The position numbers were made by a program, and so were the translations under genes. The notes under the pieces are model-generated. The model was not told the DNA's origin, did not search any database, and saw nothing but the letters and a program-made list of their open reading frames with translations. Shown in pieces: positions 1-5,188 of a stretch of 5,188 nt of DNA. Source of the stretch: Burkholderiaceae bacterium (GTDB lineage: Bacteria; Pseudomonadota; Gammaproteobacteria; Burkholderiales; Burkholderiaceae); contig JALORV010000159.1 in assembly GCA_025458735.1 (NCBI GenBank), positions 1 through 5,188 on the forward strand. Direction: 5' to 3'. Each line of letters begins with the position of its first letter. Position 1 is the stretch's first letter.

Positions 1-169
1 TGCGCACGATGCAGTGGCAGGTCGTGCAGGCAGCCACCTTGCCGCAGGCGTGTTCGATGTCGATGCCATGGTCGAGCAGCGCATCGGCCAGCGAGCCCCC
101 CGGCGCCACCTCGAACTCGGTCCCTGCGGGACACAGCTCCTCGTGCGGCAGGACCGTGATCTTCGGCAT
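1..169 (-). CDS. fdx: [2Fe-2S] ferredoxin of the isc operon, 5' part only (C-terminus beyond the window edge)
   Basis: Adrenodoxin-type [2Fe-2S] ferredoxin that supplies electrons for cluster assembly on IscU. The first 56 codons are present and the gene runs off the left edge. The N-terminus MPKITVLPHEELCPAG closely matches E. coli Fdx. The ligand loop reads EHACGKVAACTTCHCIVR and gives cluster ligands Cys42, Cys48 and Cys51; the fourth ligand (Cys87 in E. coli) would lie outside. Cys53 is also kept. The E. coli non-ligand Cys46 is Ala here. The ATG is the obvious start because it matches the family N-terminus, and it lies 12 bp after the hscA stop. No good Shine-Dalgarno is visible in that gap, so translation may depend on coupling to hscA. 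Last visible gene of the operon. Confidence 0.95.
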   Translation of the reverse strand, partial: MPKITVLPHEELCPAGTEFEVAPGGSLADALLDHGIDIEHACGKVAACTTCHCIVR

Positions 170-181
170 CTGCGGCGCCCG

Positions 182-2062
182 CTACCGTGACACTTCGGCA
201 ATCGAGCGCCCCGCCAGCGCGGCCCGGATCGAGCGGTCCATGCGGCGTGCGGCGAACTCGTCGGTATGGGCTATCAGCGCCTCGGTGGCTTCGCGCAGTG
301 CAACCGTGTCGGTGCCCGCAATCCGCGCTGCCAGCTGCTCGAGCAGTCGCTCGATCGCTTCCTGCTCGCCGGCAGCCAGCAGGTCTGCATCGCTCGCCAG
401 GGCCGTCCGGGTCGCTTCGAGCAGGCGCCGGGCGTCAACCTGCTGTTCGCGCAGCGCGCGTGCCCGCATGTCGCCGTCGGCAGCGCCGAAGGATTCCTGC
501 AGCATGCGCGCGATCTCCTCGTCGGCGAGGCCATAGGACGGCTTGACCGCAATCGCCGCCTCCACGCCGCTGACAGTCTCGCGCGCCGTCACCGACAGCA
601 GGCCGTCGGCATCGACCGTGAAGGTCACGCGGATGCGCGCCGCGCCGGCGGCCATCGGCGGAATGCCGCGCAGCTCGAAGCGCGCCAGCGAGCGGCAGCC
701 GTCGACGATCTCGCGCTCGCCCTGCACCACGTGGATCGCCATCGCGGTCTGGCCGTCGCGAAACGTGGTGAACTCCTGCGCCCGCGCCACCGGAATGGTC
801 GAGTTGCGGGCAATCAGCTTCTCCACCAGCCCGCCCATGGTCTCGATTCCGAGCGACAGCGGAATCACGTCCAGCAGCAGCCAGTCGTCACCGGCGGCGC
901 GGTTGCCGGCGAGCAGGTTGGCCTGCATGGCGGCACCGAGTGCAACGACCTTGTCGGGGTCGATGTTGGTCAGCGGGGTCTGGCCGAAAAACGCGCCGAC
1001 GGCTTGCCGGACGTGCGGCATGCGGGTAGCGCCGCCGACCATCACCACGCCGTCGATGTCTGCCGGCTCCAGGCGGGCATCGTGCAGTGCCTTGCGGCAC
1101 GCCGCCAGAGTCTTGTCGACCAGCGGCTGGGTAATGCGCACGAACTCGCGGCCGGGTGCCAGCACATCGACGATCTCGCCGGTGGTCAGCACCGCGTTGG
1201 CGCGCACCTCGGTCTCGACCGACAGCCGTTCCTTGACCTCGCGCGCCTTGGCCATCAGCGCGCGCGCATCGTGCTGGGACAGCGGCAGCAGATGCGCCTG
1301 CTCGAGGATCCAGCAGTACAGCCGGTGATCGAAGTCGTCGCCGCCAAGCGCCGTGTCGCCACCGGTGGCCAGCACCTCGAAAACGCCCTGGCTGAGCTTC
1401 AGGATCGAGATGTCGAAGGTGCCCCCGCCGAGGTCGTAGACCGCATAGGTGCCCTGCACTCCGTGATCGAGACCGTAGGCGATCGCGGCCGCCGTGGGTT
1501 CGTTGAGCAGCCGCAGCACATTGAGTCCGGCCAGCTTCGCGGCGTCCTTGGTCGCCTGGCGCTGCGCATCGTCGAAGTACGCCGGCACCGTCACCACGGC
1601 GCCGACCAGATCGCCGCCGAGCGCCTGCTCGGCGCGCTCGCGCAGCGTGCGCAGGATCTCGGCCGAAATCTCGACCGGGCTCCTGACTCCGGCCGCAGTC
1701 CGCAACTGCAGCATGCCGGCGGAGCCGTCGGGCCGCTCGACGAAGTCGTAGGGCAGGTTCTCGACGTGCAGCACGTCCGCGCGCGCGCGACCCATGAAGC
1801 GCTTGACCGATACGACGGTGTTGCGCGGATCGAGCGCCTGGTGCCTGAGCGCTTCATGGCCGACCTCGACACTGCCGTCGGCCAGGTAGCGGACCACCGA
1901 CGGCAGCAGCGCGCGACCTTCGGCATCGTCGAGCACGACCGGGATGCTGTTGCGGACCGTCGCCACCAGTGAATTGGTGGTCCCGAGATCGATGCCCACC
2001 GCCAGTCGGTGCTGGTGCGGGGCCGTCGACTCCCCGGGTTCGGCGATCTGCAGCAGTGCCAT
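182..2062 (-). CDS. hscA: Fe-S assembly Hsp70 chaperone HscA
   Basis: Specialised Hsp70 ATPase that, with HscB, binds the LPPVK motif of IscU and drives cluster release to acceptor proteins in the cytoplasm. It has 626 residues (E. coli 616). The nucleotide-binding domain covers about residues 20-390: phosphate-1 loop GIDLGTTNS (23-31), [20 protein letters not shown] (about 156-175), [16 protein letters not shown], phosphate-2 loop [12 protein letters not shown] (about 208-219) and adenosine motif [11 protein letters not shown] (about 340-350). The interdomain linker LLLDVIPL is at 395-402. The substrate domain then shows [20 protein letters not shown] and [11 protein letters not shown], and a helical lid ends with [16 protein letters not shown]. 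The N-terminus [12 protein letters not shown] matches HscA and fixes the start, although the frame stays open further upstream inside hscB. The ATG overlaps the hscB stop as TGATG, which suggests translational coupling. It ends with TAG. Confidence 0.97.
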   Translation of the reverse strand: MALLQIAEPGESTAPHQHRLAVGIDLGTTNSLVATVRNSIPVVLDDAEGRALLPSVVRYLADGSVEVGHEALRHQALDPRNTVVSVKRFMGRARADVLHVENLPYDFVERPDGSAGMLQLRTAAGVRSPVEISAEILRTLRERAEQALGGDLVGAVVTVPAYFDDAQRQATKDAAKLAGLNVLRLLNEPTAAAIAYGLDHGVQGTYAVYDLGGGTFDISILKLSQGVFEVLATGGDTALGGDDFDHRLYCWILEQAHLLPLSQHDARALMAKAREVKERLSVETEVRANAVLTTGEIVDVLAPGREFVRITQPLVDKTLAACRKALHDARLEPADIDGVVMVGGATRMPHVRQAVGAFFGQTPLTNIDPDKVVALGAAMQANLLAGNRAAGDDWLLLDVIPLSLGIETMGGLVEKLIARNSTIPVARAQEFTTFRDGQTAMAIHVVQGEREIVDGCRSLARFELRGIPPMAAGAARIRVTFTVDADGLLSVTARETVSGVEAAIAVKPSYGLADEEIARMLQESFGAADGDMRARALREQQVDARRLLEATRTALASDADLLAAGEQEAIERLLEQLAARIAGTDTVALREATEALIAHTDEFAARRMDRSIRAALAGRSIAEVSR

Positions 2063-2604
2063 CAGGCCGAGGCTCCCTGCGAGGACGACAGCGCGGCAGC
2101 AGCGTCGCGCAGTTCCTCGCGGAAGCGGTCGACGAACATCAGCCGCCTCACCAGTCCGGCCGCAGCAGCGGCATCGCCCCGTCCATCCAGCGCGCTGCCG
2201 ATCGCGGCGATCAGGCGGTCGCGCTCGCCGGTCATGTTTGCCGTGAGCTGCTGCAGCGCTGCCCCGTCGCGGTCGCCGCGAGCCTCCTCGAGCGCCTCGC
2301 GCCACTGCATCTGCTGCATCAGGAAGTCGGTCGGCATCGCGGTATTGGACTCGGCGTCGATGGCGGCGCCAGCCTGTTCGCACAGGTAGCGCGCGCGCTC
2401 GAGCGGCGACCTGAGCACGGCATAGGCCTCGTTGGCGCGCGCCGCCCACTGCATCGCGACGCGTCGCTCCGCGGCGCTGCCGCCGGCGTGGCGGTCAGGG
2501 TGCACGCGCGCCTGCACTTCGCGATAGGCATGCTCGAGCGCGGCTTCGTCGATCGCAAAGCGGGACGGCAGCGCGAACAGCGCGAAGTGATCAGGGTGCG
2601 ACAT
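2062..2604 (-). CDS. hscB: J-domain co-chaperone HscB
   Basis: DnaJ-type partner of HscA that brings IscU to the chaperone and stimulates its ATPase. It has 180 residues (E. coli 171). The N-terminal J domain (about 1-75) opens [20 protein letters not shown] and carries the HPD motif at residues 35-37 ([10 protein letters not shown]). [20 protein letters not shown] follows, matching the J-domain end of HscB. The C-terminal three-helix IscU-binding domain includes [18 protein letters not shown] and [13 protein letters not shown]. The frame is open upstream to another ATG at 2715 inside iscA; I chose the ATG at 2604 because the family begins a few residues before the YF/HF-x-LF-x-LP motif. No Shine-Dalgarno is visible ahead of it. 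It sits 40 bp after iscA and overlaps hscA by one base. Confidence 0.94.
   Translation of the reverse strand: MSHPDHFALFALPSRFAIDEAALEHAYREVQARVHPDRHAGGSAAERRVAMQWAARANEAYAVLRSPLERARYLCEQAGAAIDAESNTAMPTDFLMQQMQWREALEEARGDRDGAALQQLTANMTGERDRLIAAIGSALDGRGDAAAAAGLVRRLMFVDRFREELRDAAAALSSSQGASA
2073..2078 (-). promoter_or_regulatory. Ribosome binding site and TGATG stop-start overlap for hscA
   Basis: AGGGAG lies 10 bases ahead of the hscA ATG, inside the last codons of hscB. The hscB TGA and the hscA ATG share one base (TGATG, 2060-2064). Together they settle the hscA start at 2062 and point to coupled translation of the two chaperone partners. The site is read from sequence; the coupling is inferred. 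Confidence 0.6.
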
Positions 2605-2619
2605 CGGGACGACGGCAGT

Positions 2620-2636
2620 CGGGCCGCGGGGGCCCG
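2620..2636 (-). other. GC-rich inverted repeat in the iscA-hscB gap
   Basis: Perfect 6-bp arms (CGGGCC/GGCCCG) with a 5-base loop fill the middle of the 40-bp gap between iscA and hscB. No T-run follows on the minus strand, so it is not a typical intrinsic terminator. In a genome this rich in GC such a repeat may be chance. It could fold in the mRNA 15 bases ahead of the hscB start. Confidence 0.35.
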
Positions 2637-2644
2637 GCCGGCGC

Positions 2645-2968
2645 TCAGACCTTGAACGACTCGCCGCAGCCGCAGCGGTTCTTCTCGTTCGGATTGTTGA
2701 AGCGGAAGCCTTCATTGAGGCCTTCGCGCACGAAGTCGAGCTCGGTGCCGTCGATGTAGGCGAGGCTCTTGGGATCGACGAGGATGGTCACCCCGTGGCT
2801 CTCGAAGGTCTGGTCCTCGGGAAGGCTCGCATCGGCGTATTCGAGCTTGTAGGCCATGCCGGAGCAGCCCGTCGTGCGCACGCCCAGCCGCAGGCCGATG
2901 CCCTTGCCGCGCCTTGCGAGGAATCCAGCGACGTGCTGTGCCGCACGTTCCGTCATCGTCACTGCCAT
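2645..2968 (-). CDS. iscA: A-type Fe-S carrier IscA
   Basis: A-type carrier/scaffold protein of the HesB/IscA family that accepts clusters and passes them to apoproteins, chiefly [4Fe-4S] targets. It has 107 residues, the same as E. coli IscA. The three invariant cysteines are present: Cys35 in [13 protein letters not shown] and Cys99/Cys101 in the C-terminal [11 protein letters not shown]. The core [16 protein letters not shown] is typical of the family. The start [13 protein letters not shown] matches the family, and the purine-rich stretch AGGGAGAAAGG lies just upstream in the 21-bp gap after iscU. Nothing unusual is seen. The IscA name rather than ErpA or SufA rests mainly on its place between iscU and hscB. 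Confidence 0.96.
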   Translation of the reverse strand: MAVTMTERAAQHVAGFLARRGKGIGLRLGVRTTGCSGMAYKLEYADASLPEDQTFESHGVTILVDPKSLAYIDGTELDFVREGLNEGFRFNNPNEKNRCGCGESFKV

Positions 2969-2989
2969 TGCCTTTCTCCCTGCGTCGCC

Positions 2990-3403
2990 TCAGGCGGCCT
3001 TCGGCTCGGCCGGCTGCCCGGTCAACCCGTGCTTGCTGCGATAGTCCTCGATCGCCGCCTTGATCGCATCCTCGGCGAGGATCGAGCAGTGGATCTTGAC
3101 GGGCGGCAACGCCAGTTCCTCGGCGATCTGCGTGTTCCGGATGGTGGCCGCCTGGTCGAGCGAACGGCCCTTGACCCACTCGGTGACCAGCGACGACGAG
3201 GCGATCGCCGAGCCGCAGCCGTAGGTCTTGAAGCGGGCGTCCTCGATGATGCCCTGCTCGTTGACCTTGATCTGCAGCTTCATCACGTCGCCGCAGGCCG
3301 GGGCGCCGACCATGCCGGTACCGACGTTCTCGTCGCCCTTGTCGAAGGAGCCGACGTTGCGGGGGTTCTCGTAGTGGTCGATGACCTTGCTGCTGTATGC
3401 CAT
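2990..3403 (-). CDS. iscU: Fe-S cluster scaffold protein IscU
   Basis: Scaffold on which [2Fe-2S] clusters are built from IscS sulphur and then handed over by HscA/HscB. It has 137 residues (E. coli 128), the extra length being a C-terminal tail ending GQPAEPKAA. The conserved ligands are all present: Cys37 and Asp39 in GAPACGDVMKLQ, Cys63 in KTYGCGSAIASSS, and His105/Cys106 in KIHCSILAEDA. The HscA recognition motif LPPVK is at 99-103. The start MAYSSKVIDHYENPRNVG matches the family, and GGAAGA (3409-3414) lies 5 bases ahead of the ATG. It is separated from iscS by the longest gap in the operon (70 bp), which contains a hairpin. Confidence 0.97.
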   Translation of the reverse strand: MAYSSKVIDHYENPRNVGSFDKGDENVGTGMVGAPACGDVMKLQIKVNEQGIIEDARFKTYGCGSAIASSSLVTEWVKGRSLDQAATIRNTQIAEELALPPVKIHCSILAEDAIKAAIEDYRSKHGLTGQPAEPKAA

Positions 3404-3408
3404 GGCTG

Positions 3409-3414
3409 TCTTCC
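3409..3414 (-). promoter_or_regulatory. Ribosome binding site of iscU
   Basis: GGAAGA is 5 bases ahead of the iscU ATG at 3403. iscU therefore has its own initiation signal and need not rely on ribosomes arriving from the damaged iscS frame. Confidence 0.55.
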
Positions 3415-3443
3415 GCGTTTCTACTGTTTGTCGGATCCGGCGA

Positions 3444-3463
3444 CACCCGCGATCGAGCGGGTG
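3444..3463 (-). other. Inverted repeat (possible mRNA hairpin) between iscS and iscU
   Basis: Perfect 7-bp arms CACCCGC/GCGGGTG flank a 6-base loop in the 70-bp iscS-iscU gap, 10 bases after the iscS stop. There is no T-run on the 3' side in the transcription direction (it continues TCGCCGGATCC), so a classical terminator is unlikely. It might act as a processing or stability element that tunes iscU relative to iscRS. That role is inference; the repeat itself is directly visible. Confidence 0.45.
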
Positions 3464-3473
3464 CCCGCGGACT

Positions 3474-4567
3474 TCAATGGGCCGCCCACTGCACCGTGCT
3501 GAGATCGATGCCGTCCTTGTACATCTCCCACAGCGGCGACATCTCGCGCAGCCGCGCGACCTGCCGCGTCACCAGGCTGACGGTGTAGTCGATCTCTTCC
3601 TGCGTCGTGAAACGACCGACCGTGAAACGGATCGAGCTGTGCGCCAGCTCGTCGCTGCGTCCGAGCGCGCGCAGCACGTACGAGGGCTCCAGCGAGGCCG
3701 ACGTGCATGCCGAGCCGGACGAAACGGCGACGTCCTTGATCGCCATGATCAGGCTCTCGCCCTCGACGAAGTTGAAGCTGACGTTCAGGTTGTGCGGCAC
3801 GCGCCGCTCGAAATCGCCGTTGAGGTAAACCTGCTCGATGCGCGACAGCCCCTGCCACAGGCGGTCGCGCAGCATGCGGATGCGCTCGTTCTCGGTCGCC
3901 ATTTCCTCGCGGGCAATGCGGAAAGCCTCGCCCATGCCGACGATCTGGTGCGTCGGCAGCGTGCCCGAGCGCAGGCCGCGTTCATGGCCGCCGCCGTGCA
4001 TCTGCGCCTCGAGCCGCACCCGCGGCTTGCGTCGCACGTAAAGCGCGCCGACGCCCTTGGGCCCGTAGGTCTTGTGGGCCGAGAAGGACATCAGGTCAAC
4101 CTTCTTTCGTTGTTGACGTACATGACCGACACCACGATCGTGTCCGGCCGCAGCGACGCCTGCAGCGCCTCGAGGTCGAGCAGGCCATTTTCCTGCACGT
4201 CGAGATAGCTCACCTCGAAACCTTCGCGCTCCAGCTCGCGCATCGTGTCGAGCGTGGCCTTGTGCTCCGTCTTCACGGTGACGAGGTGGCGGCCCTTGTC
4301 CTTGTAGAAGTGCGCGGCGCCCTTGAGGGCCAGGTTGGTCGATTCGGTCGCGCCCGAGGTCCAGATCAGCTCGCGCGGATCGCAGGCAACCAGCGCCGCG
4401 ACCTGCTCGCGCGCCGTCTCGACCGCCTTGTCGGCCTCCCAGCCATAGGCATGACTGCGCGATGCCGGATTGCCGAAATGGTTGCGCAGCCACGGGATCA
4501 TCGCGTCGACCACGCGTGGGTCGACCGGTGTCGTCGCCGAATAATCGAGATAGATCGGTAACTGCAT
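3474..4567 (-). pseudogene. iscS: Cysteine desulfurase IscS, broken by an internal deletion of about 115 bp with frameshift
   Basis: PLP-dependent cysteine desulfurase that supplies sulphur to IscU and to tRNA thiolation. The N-terminal frame (4567-4091, 158 residues) starts [20 protein letters not shown] and keeps SGATEST and the substrate-handling His102 (KTEHKA, E. coli His104). It matches IscS up to SVMYVNNE, then reads RRLT and stops at TGA. The other frame resumes with [17 protein letters not shown] and keeps the PLP lysine (SAHK, E. coli Lys206), the catalytic cysteine ([15 protein letters not shown]. coli Cys328) and the normal end [12 protein letters not shown]...WAAH. Missing is the block equal to E. 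coli 157-195, with PLP contacts Asp180 and Gln183. Present length 1094 plus 115 gives 403 codons, i.e. 402 residues, which fits E. coli's 404 minus a two-residue gap near residue 28. It starts 13 bp after iscR, with AGGG in the gap. A full-length enzyme cannot be made from this sequence as given. Confidence 0.93.
4089..4105 (-). other. iscS deletion junction with a chance reinitiation signal
   Basis: The junction falls between 4105 and 4104. Upstream are the NNE codons (GAA at 4108-4106) plus one A; downstream are one G and then AAG GTT GAC (KVD). The joined bases form AGAAGG (4105-4100), 8 bases ahead of an ATG (4091-4089) whose A is also the last base of the TGA closing the upstream frame (TGATG). 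That ATG is the methionine of [10 protein letters not shown], so a 205-residue C-terminal fragment could in principle be translated. Whether it is translated is unknown. Confidence 0.6.
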
Positions 4568-4580
4568 GGTTCTGCCCTGC

Positions 4581-5096
4581 CTAGGTGAGCGCGGTTTCAT
4601 TGCTGCTGCCGGCCTCGGCGCGGCCGGCCTCGGTGCGCAAGCGCGCCCGATTATCGTGCAACACGGCCGGCGTCGCAGCCTGGTCCTGGCGTGCCTTCTG
4701 CTGCTCCACGAGGTCGGCCAGGCTGACCGAGTCGAGATAGTCGACCATGCGCGCATTGAGGTTCGCCCACAGGTCGTGCGTCATGCAGCGCTGCTCGTCC
4801 TGGCAGTTTTCCTTGCCGCCGCACTGGGTCGCATCGAGCGGCTCGTCGACGGCAAAGATGATGTCGGCCACCGTGATTTCCTTGGCGACGCGCCCCAGCG
4901 TGTAGCCGCCGCCCGGGCCGCGCGTGCTCTCGACCAGTTCGTGGCGCCGCAGCTTGCCGAACAGCTGCTCCAGATAGGACAGCGAAATCTTCTGTCGCTG
5001 GCTGATGCCAGCGAGCGTGACGGGGCCGTTGTGGTCGCGCAGGGCGAGGTCGATCATGGCCGTGACGGCGAACCGGCCCTTGGTGGTCAGTCTCAT
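4581..5096 (-). CDS. iscR: Rrf2-family [2Fe-2S] transcriptional regulator IscR
   Basis: Fe-S sensing regulator: the cluster-bound form represses the isc operon at type 1 sites, and the apo form also binds type 2 sites elsewhere. It has 171 residues (E. coli 162). The winged-helix DNA-binding domain begins [20 protein letters not shown] and includes the recognition-helix region [15 protein letters not shown] and the wing [15 protein letters not shown]. The cluster ligands Cys92, Cys98, Cys104 and His107 are all present ([21 protein letters not shown]) at the same positions as in E. coli. The C-terminal tail after about residue 135 is low in conservation. GAAGGA sits 5 bases before the ATG. It is the first gene of the operon, directly behind a putative IscR-controlled promoter, which implies autoregulation. 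Confidence 0.97.
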   Translation of the reverse strand: MRLTTKGRFAVTAMIDLALRDHNGPVTLAGISQRQKISLSYLEQLFGKLRRHELVESTRGPGGGYTLGRVAKEITVADIIFAVDEPLDATQCGGKENCQDEQRCMTHDLWANLNARMVDYLDSVSLADLVEQQKARQDQAATPAVLHDNRARLRTEAGRAEAGSSNETALT

Positions 5097-5101
5097 CGCA
5101 G

Positions 5102-5107
5102 TCCTTC
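5102..5107 (-). promoter_or_regulatory. Ribosome binding site of iscR
   Basis: GAAGGA lies 5 bases before the iscR ATG at 5096 and is the best Shine-Dalgarno in the window. It supports this start over the out-of-frame ATG about 25 bases upstream. Confidence 0.7.
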
Positions 5108-5148
5108 AAGGTGGAGGGCATCGGTTCTGACCCGGCGCCCACGCGAAG

Positions 5149-5173
5149 ATTCCCGATTAATTTCGTCGGGAAT
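5149..5173 (-). promoter_or_regulatory. IscR type 1 operator (promoter-proximal site)
   Basis: A 25-bp element with perfect 8-bp arms ATTCCCGA/TCGGGAAT around an AT-rich 9-base centre (CGAAATTAA). Length, the CCCGAC/TCGGG arms and the A/T centre fit the known IscR type 1 site, which in E. coli lies in the iscR promoter. It begins on the last two bases of the -10 hexamer and covers the likely transcription start, so bound holo-IscR should block initiation. Assignment rests on motif resemblance and position before iscR. Confidence 0.8.
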
Positions 5174-5177
5174 TGTA
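5172..5177 (-). promoter_or_regulatory. -10 element of the isc operon promoter
   Basis: TACAAT (one mismatch to TATAAT) lies in an AT-rich gap between two IscR-like half-sites. It predicts a start near 5164-5166 and a leader of roughly 70 bases before iscR. The matching -35 would fall beyond the right edge of the window and cannot be examined. Confidence 0.6.
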
Positions 5178-5179
5178 CT

Positions 5180-5188
5180 AATCCCGAC
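5180..5188 (-). promoter_or_regulatory. Right end of a second IscR type 1 site, cut by the window edge
   Basis: GTCGGGATT at the edge resembles the right arm of the complete site (TCGGGAAT, one mismatch over eight bases). The equivalent arm ends are 31 bp apart, close to three helical turns, as expected for two IscR dimers on one face of the DNA. The left arm lies outside the window, so the site is inferred from half of it. Confidence 0.5.

Noticed and set aside
266..1972. A 568-codon open frame on the plus strand
   Set aside because: It lies wholly antisense to hscA, resembles no protein I know, and its composition is rich in Arg, Ala, Gly and His. Long antisense frames of this kind are expected opposite GC-rich genes with strong third-position bias.
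2063..2449. Extension of hscA upstream to an ATG at 2449
   Set aside because: The extra 129 residues are an Arg/Ala-rich out-of-frame reading of hscB. The family N-terminus [10 protein letters not shown] begins at 2062.
2605..2715. Longer HscB starting at 2715
   Set aside because: The added 37 residues read through the end of iscA in another frame and have no counterpart in HscB, whose J domain starts just after the ATG at 2604.
4091..4110. iscS break as a single-base sequencing error or a programmed frameshift
   Set aside because: A one- or two-base change would restore the frame but still leave 39 conserved residues missing, and no stimulatory structure or classical slippery heptamer is evident. 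A deletion explains both the frame and the length.
4651..5142. A 163-codon frame overlapping iscR on the same strand
   Set aside because: It is a frame-shifted shadow of iscR with Arg/Pro/Gly-rich composition and no recognisable motif; iscR has the ribosome site and all family residues.
5110..5145. Structured leader or riboswitch before iscR
   Set aside because: Only short 3-4 bp pairings (GGGC/GCCC, GGT/ACC) are visible in the leader of roughly 70 bases; no known riboswitch core is recognisable.
5165..5188. Inverted repeat GTCGGGA/TCCCGAC with a 10-base spacer as an operator of its own
   Set aside because: These arms are more simply the right arm of the upstream IscR site and the left arm of the complete site. 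The AT-rich centre and 25-bp length that define the type 1 site are at 5149-5173.
1..5188. A new biological system, mobile element, CRISPR array or tRNA/rRNA gene
   Set aside because: The window is filled by a standard isc operon. I saw no direct repeats flanking an insertion, no transposase, no spaced repeats and no RNA gene.

Overview
The window carries most of one housekeeping iron-sulphur cluster assembly (isc) operon, read entirely on the minus strand, so transcription runs from the right edge to the left. The order is iscR, iscS, iscU, iscA, hscB, hscA, fdx. Base composition is high in GC, and the protein sequences read as proteobacterial. The seven-gene order with IscR first is that of beta- and gammaproteobacteria. 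The wording of IscS and IscU looks to me most like a betaproteobacterium (for example the IscS N-terminal stretch [18 protein letters not shown]), but this is recollection of family sequences, not a search.

Layout from 5' to 3' on the minus strand. The regulatory region (about 5097-5188) holds a 25-bp palindrome that fits an IscR type 1 site, the right end of a second such site cut by the window edge, a -10 hexamer between them and a clear ribosome binding site for iscR. iscR (5096-4581) is the Rrf2-family Fe-S sensing repressor with all four cluster ligands. iscS (4567-3474) is the cysteine desulfurase, but it lacks about 115 bp internally and is therefore frameshifted. iscU (3403-2990) is the scaffold, iscA (2968-2645) the A-type carrier, hscB (2604-2062) the J-domain co-chaperone, hscA (2062-182) the Hsp70 chaperone, and fdx (169 to beyond position 1) the [2Fe-2S] ferredoxin, of which only the first 56 residues are present. 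Gene gaps are 12 to 70 bp, or an overlap for hscB/hscA, so no stretch over 300 bases lacks a gene. iscX, which often follows fdx, would lie outside the window.

How the genes work together (family knowledge): IscS takes sulphur from cysteine and passes it to IscU, with Fdx supplying electrons. HscB docks IscU on HscA, whose ATP cycle releases the cluster to carriers such as IscA. IscR with its own [2Fe-2S] cluster represses the operon, closing a feedback loop.

The one real anomaly is iscS. Both flanks are highly conserved and keep the substrate-handling His, the PLP lysine and the catalytic cysteine. A block equal to E. coli residues 157-195, which includes PLP contacts Asp180 and Gln183, is missing, and the reading frame is broken at the junction. 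Everything else in the operon looks intact, so this is either a recent inactivating deletion or a sequence/assembly error. I found no undescribed system here.
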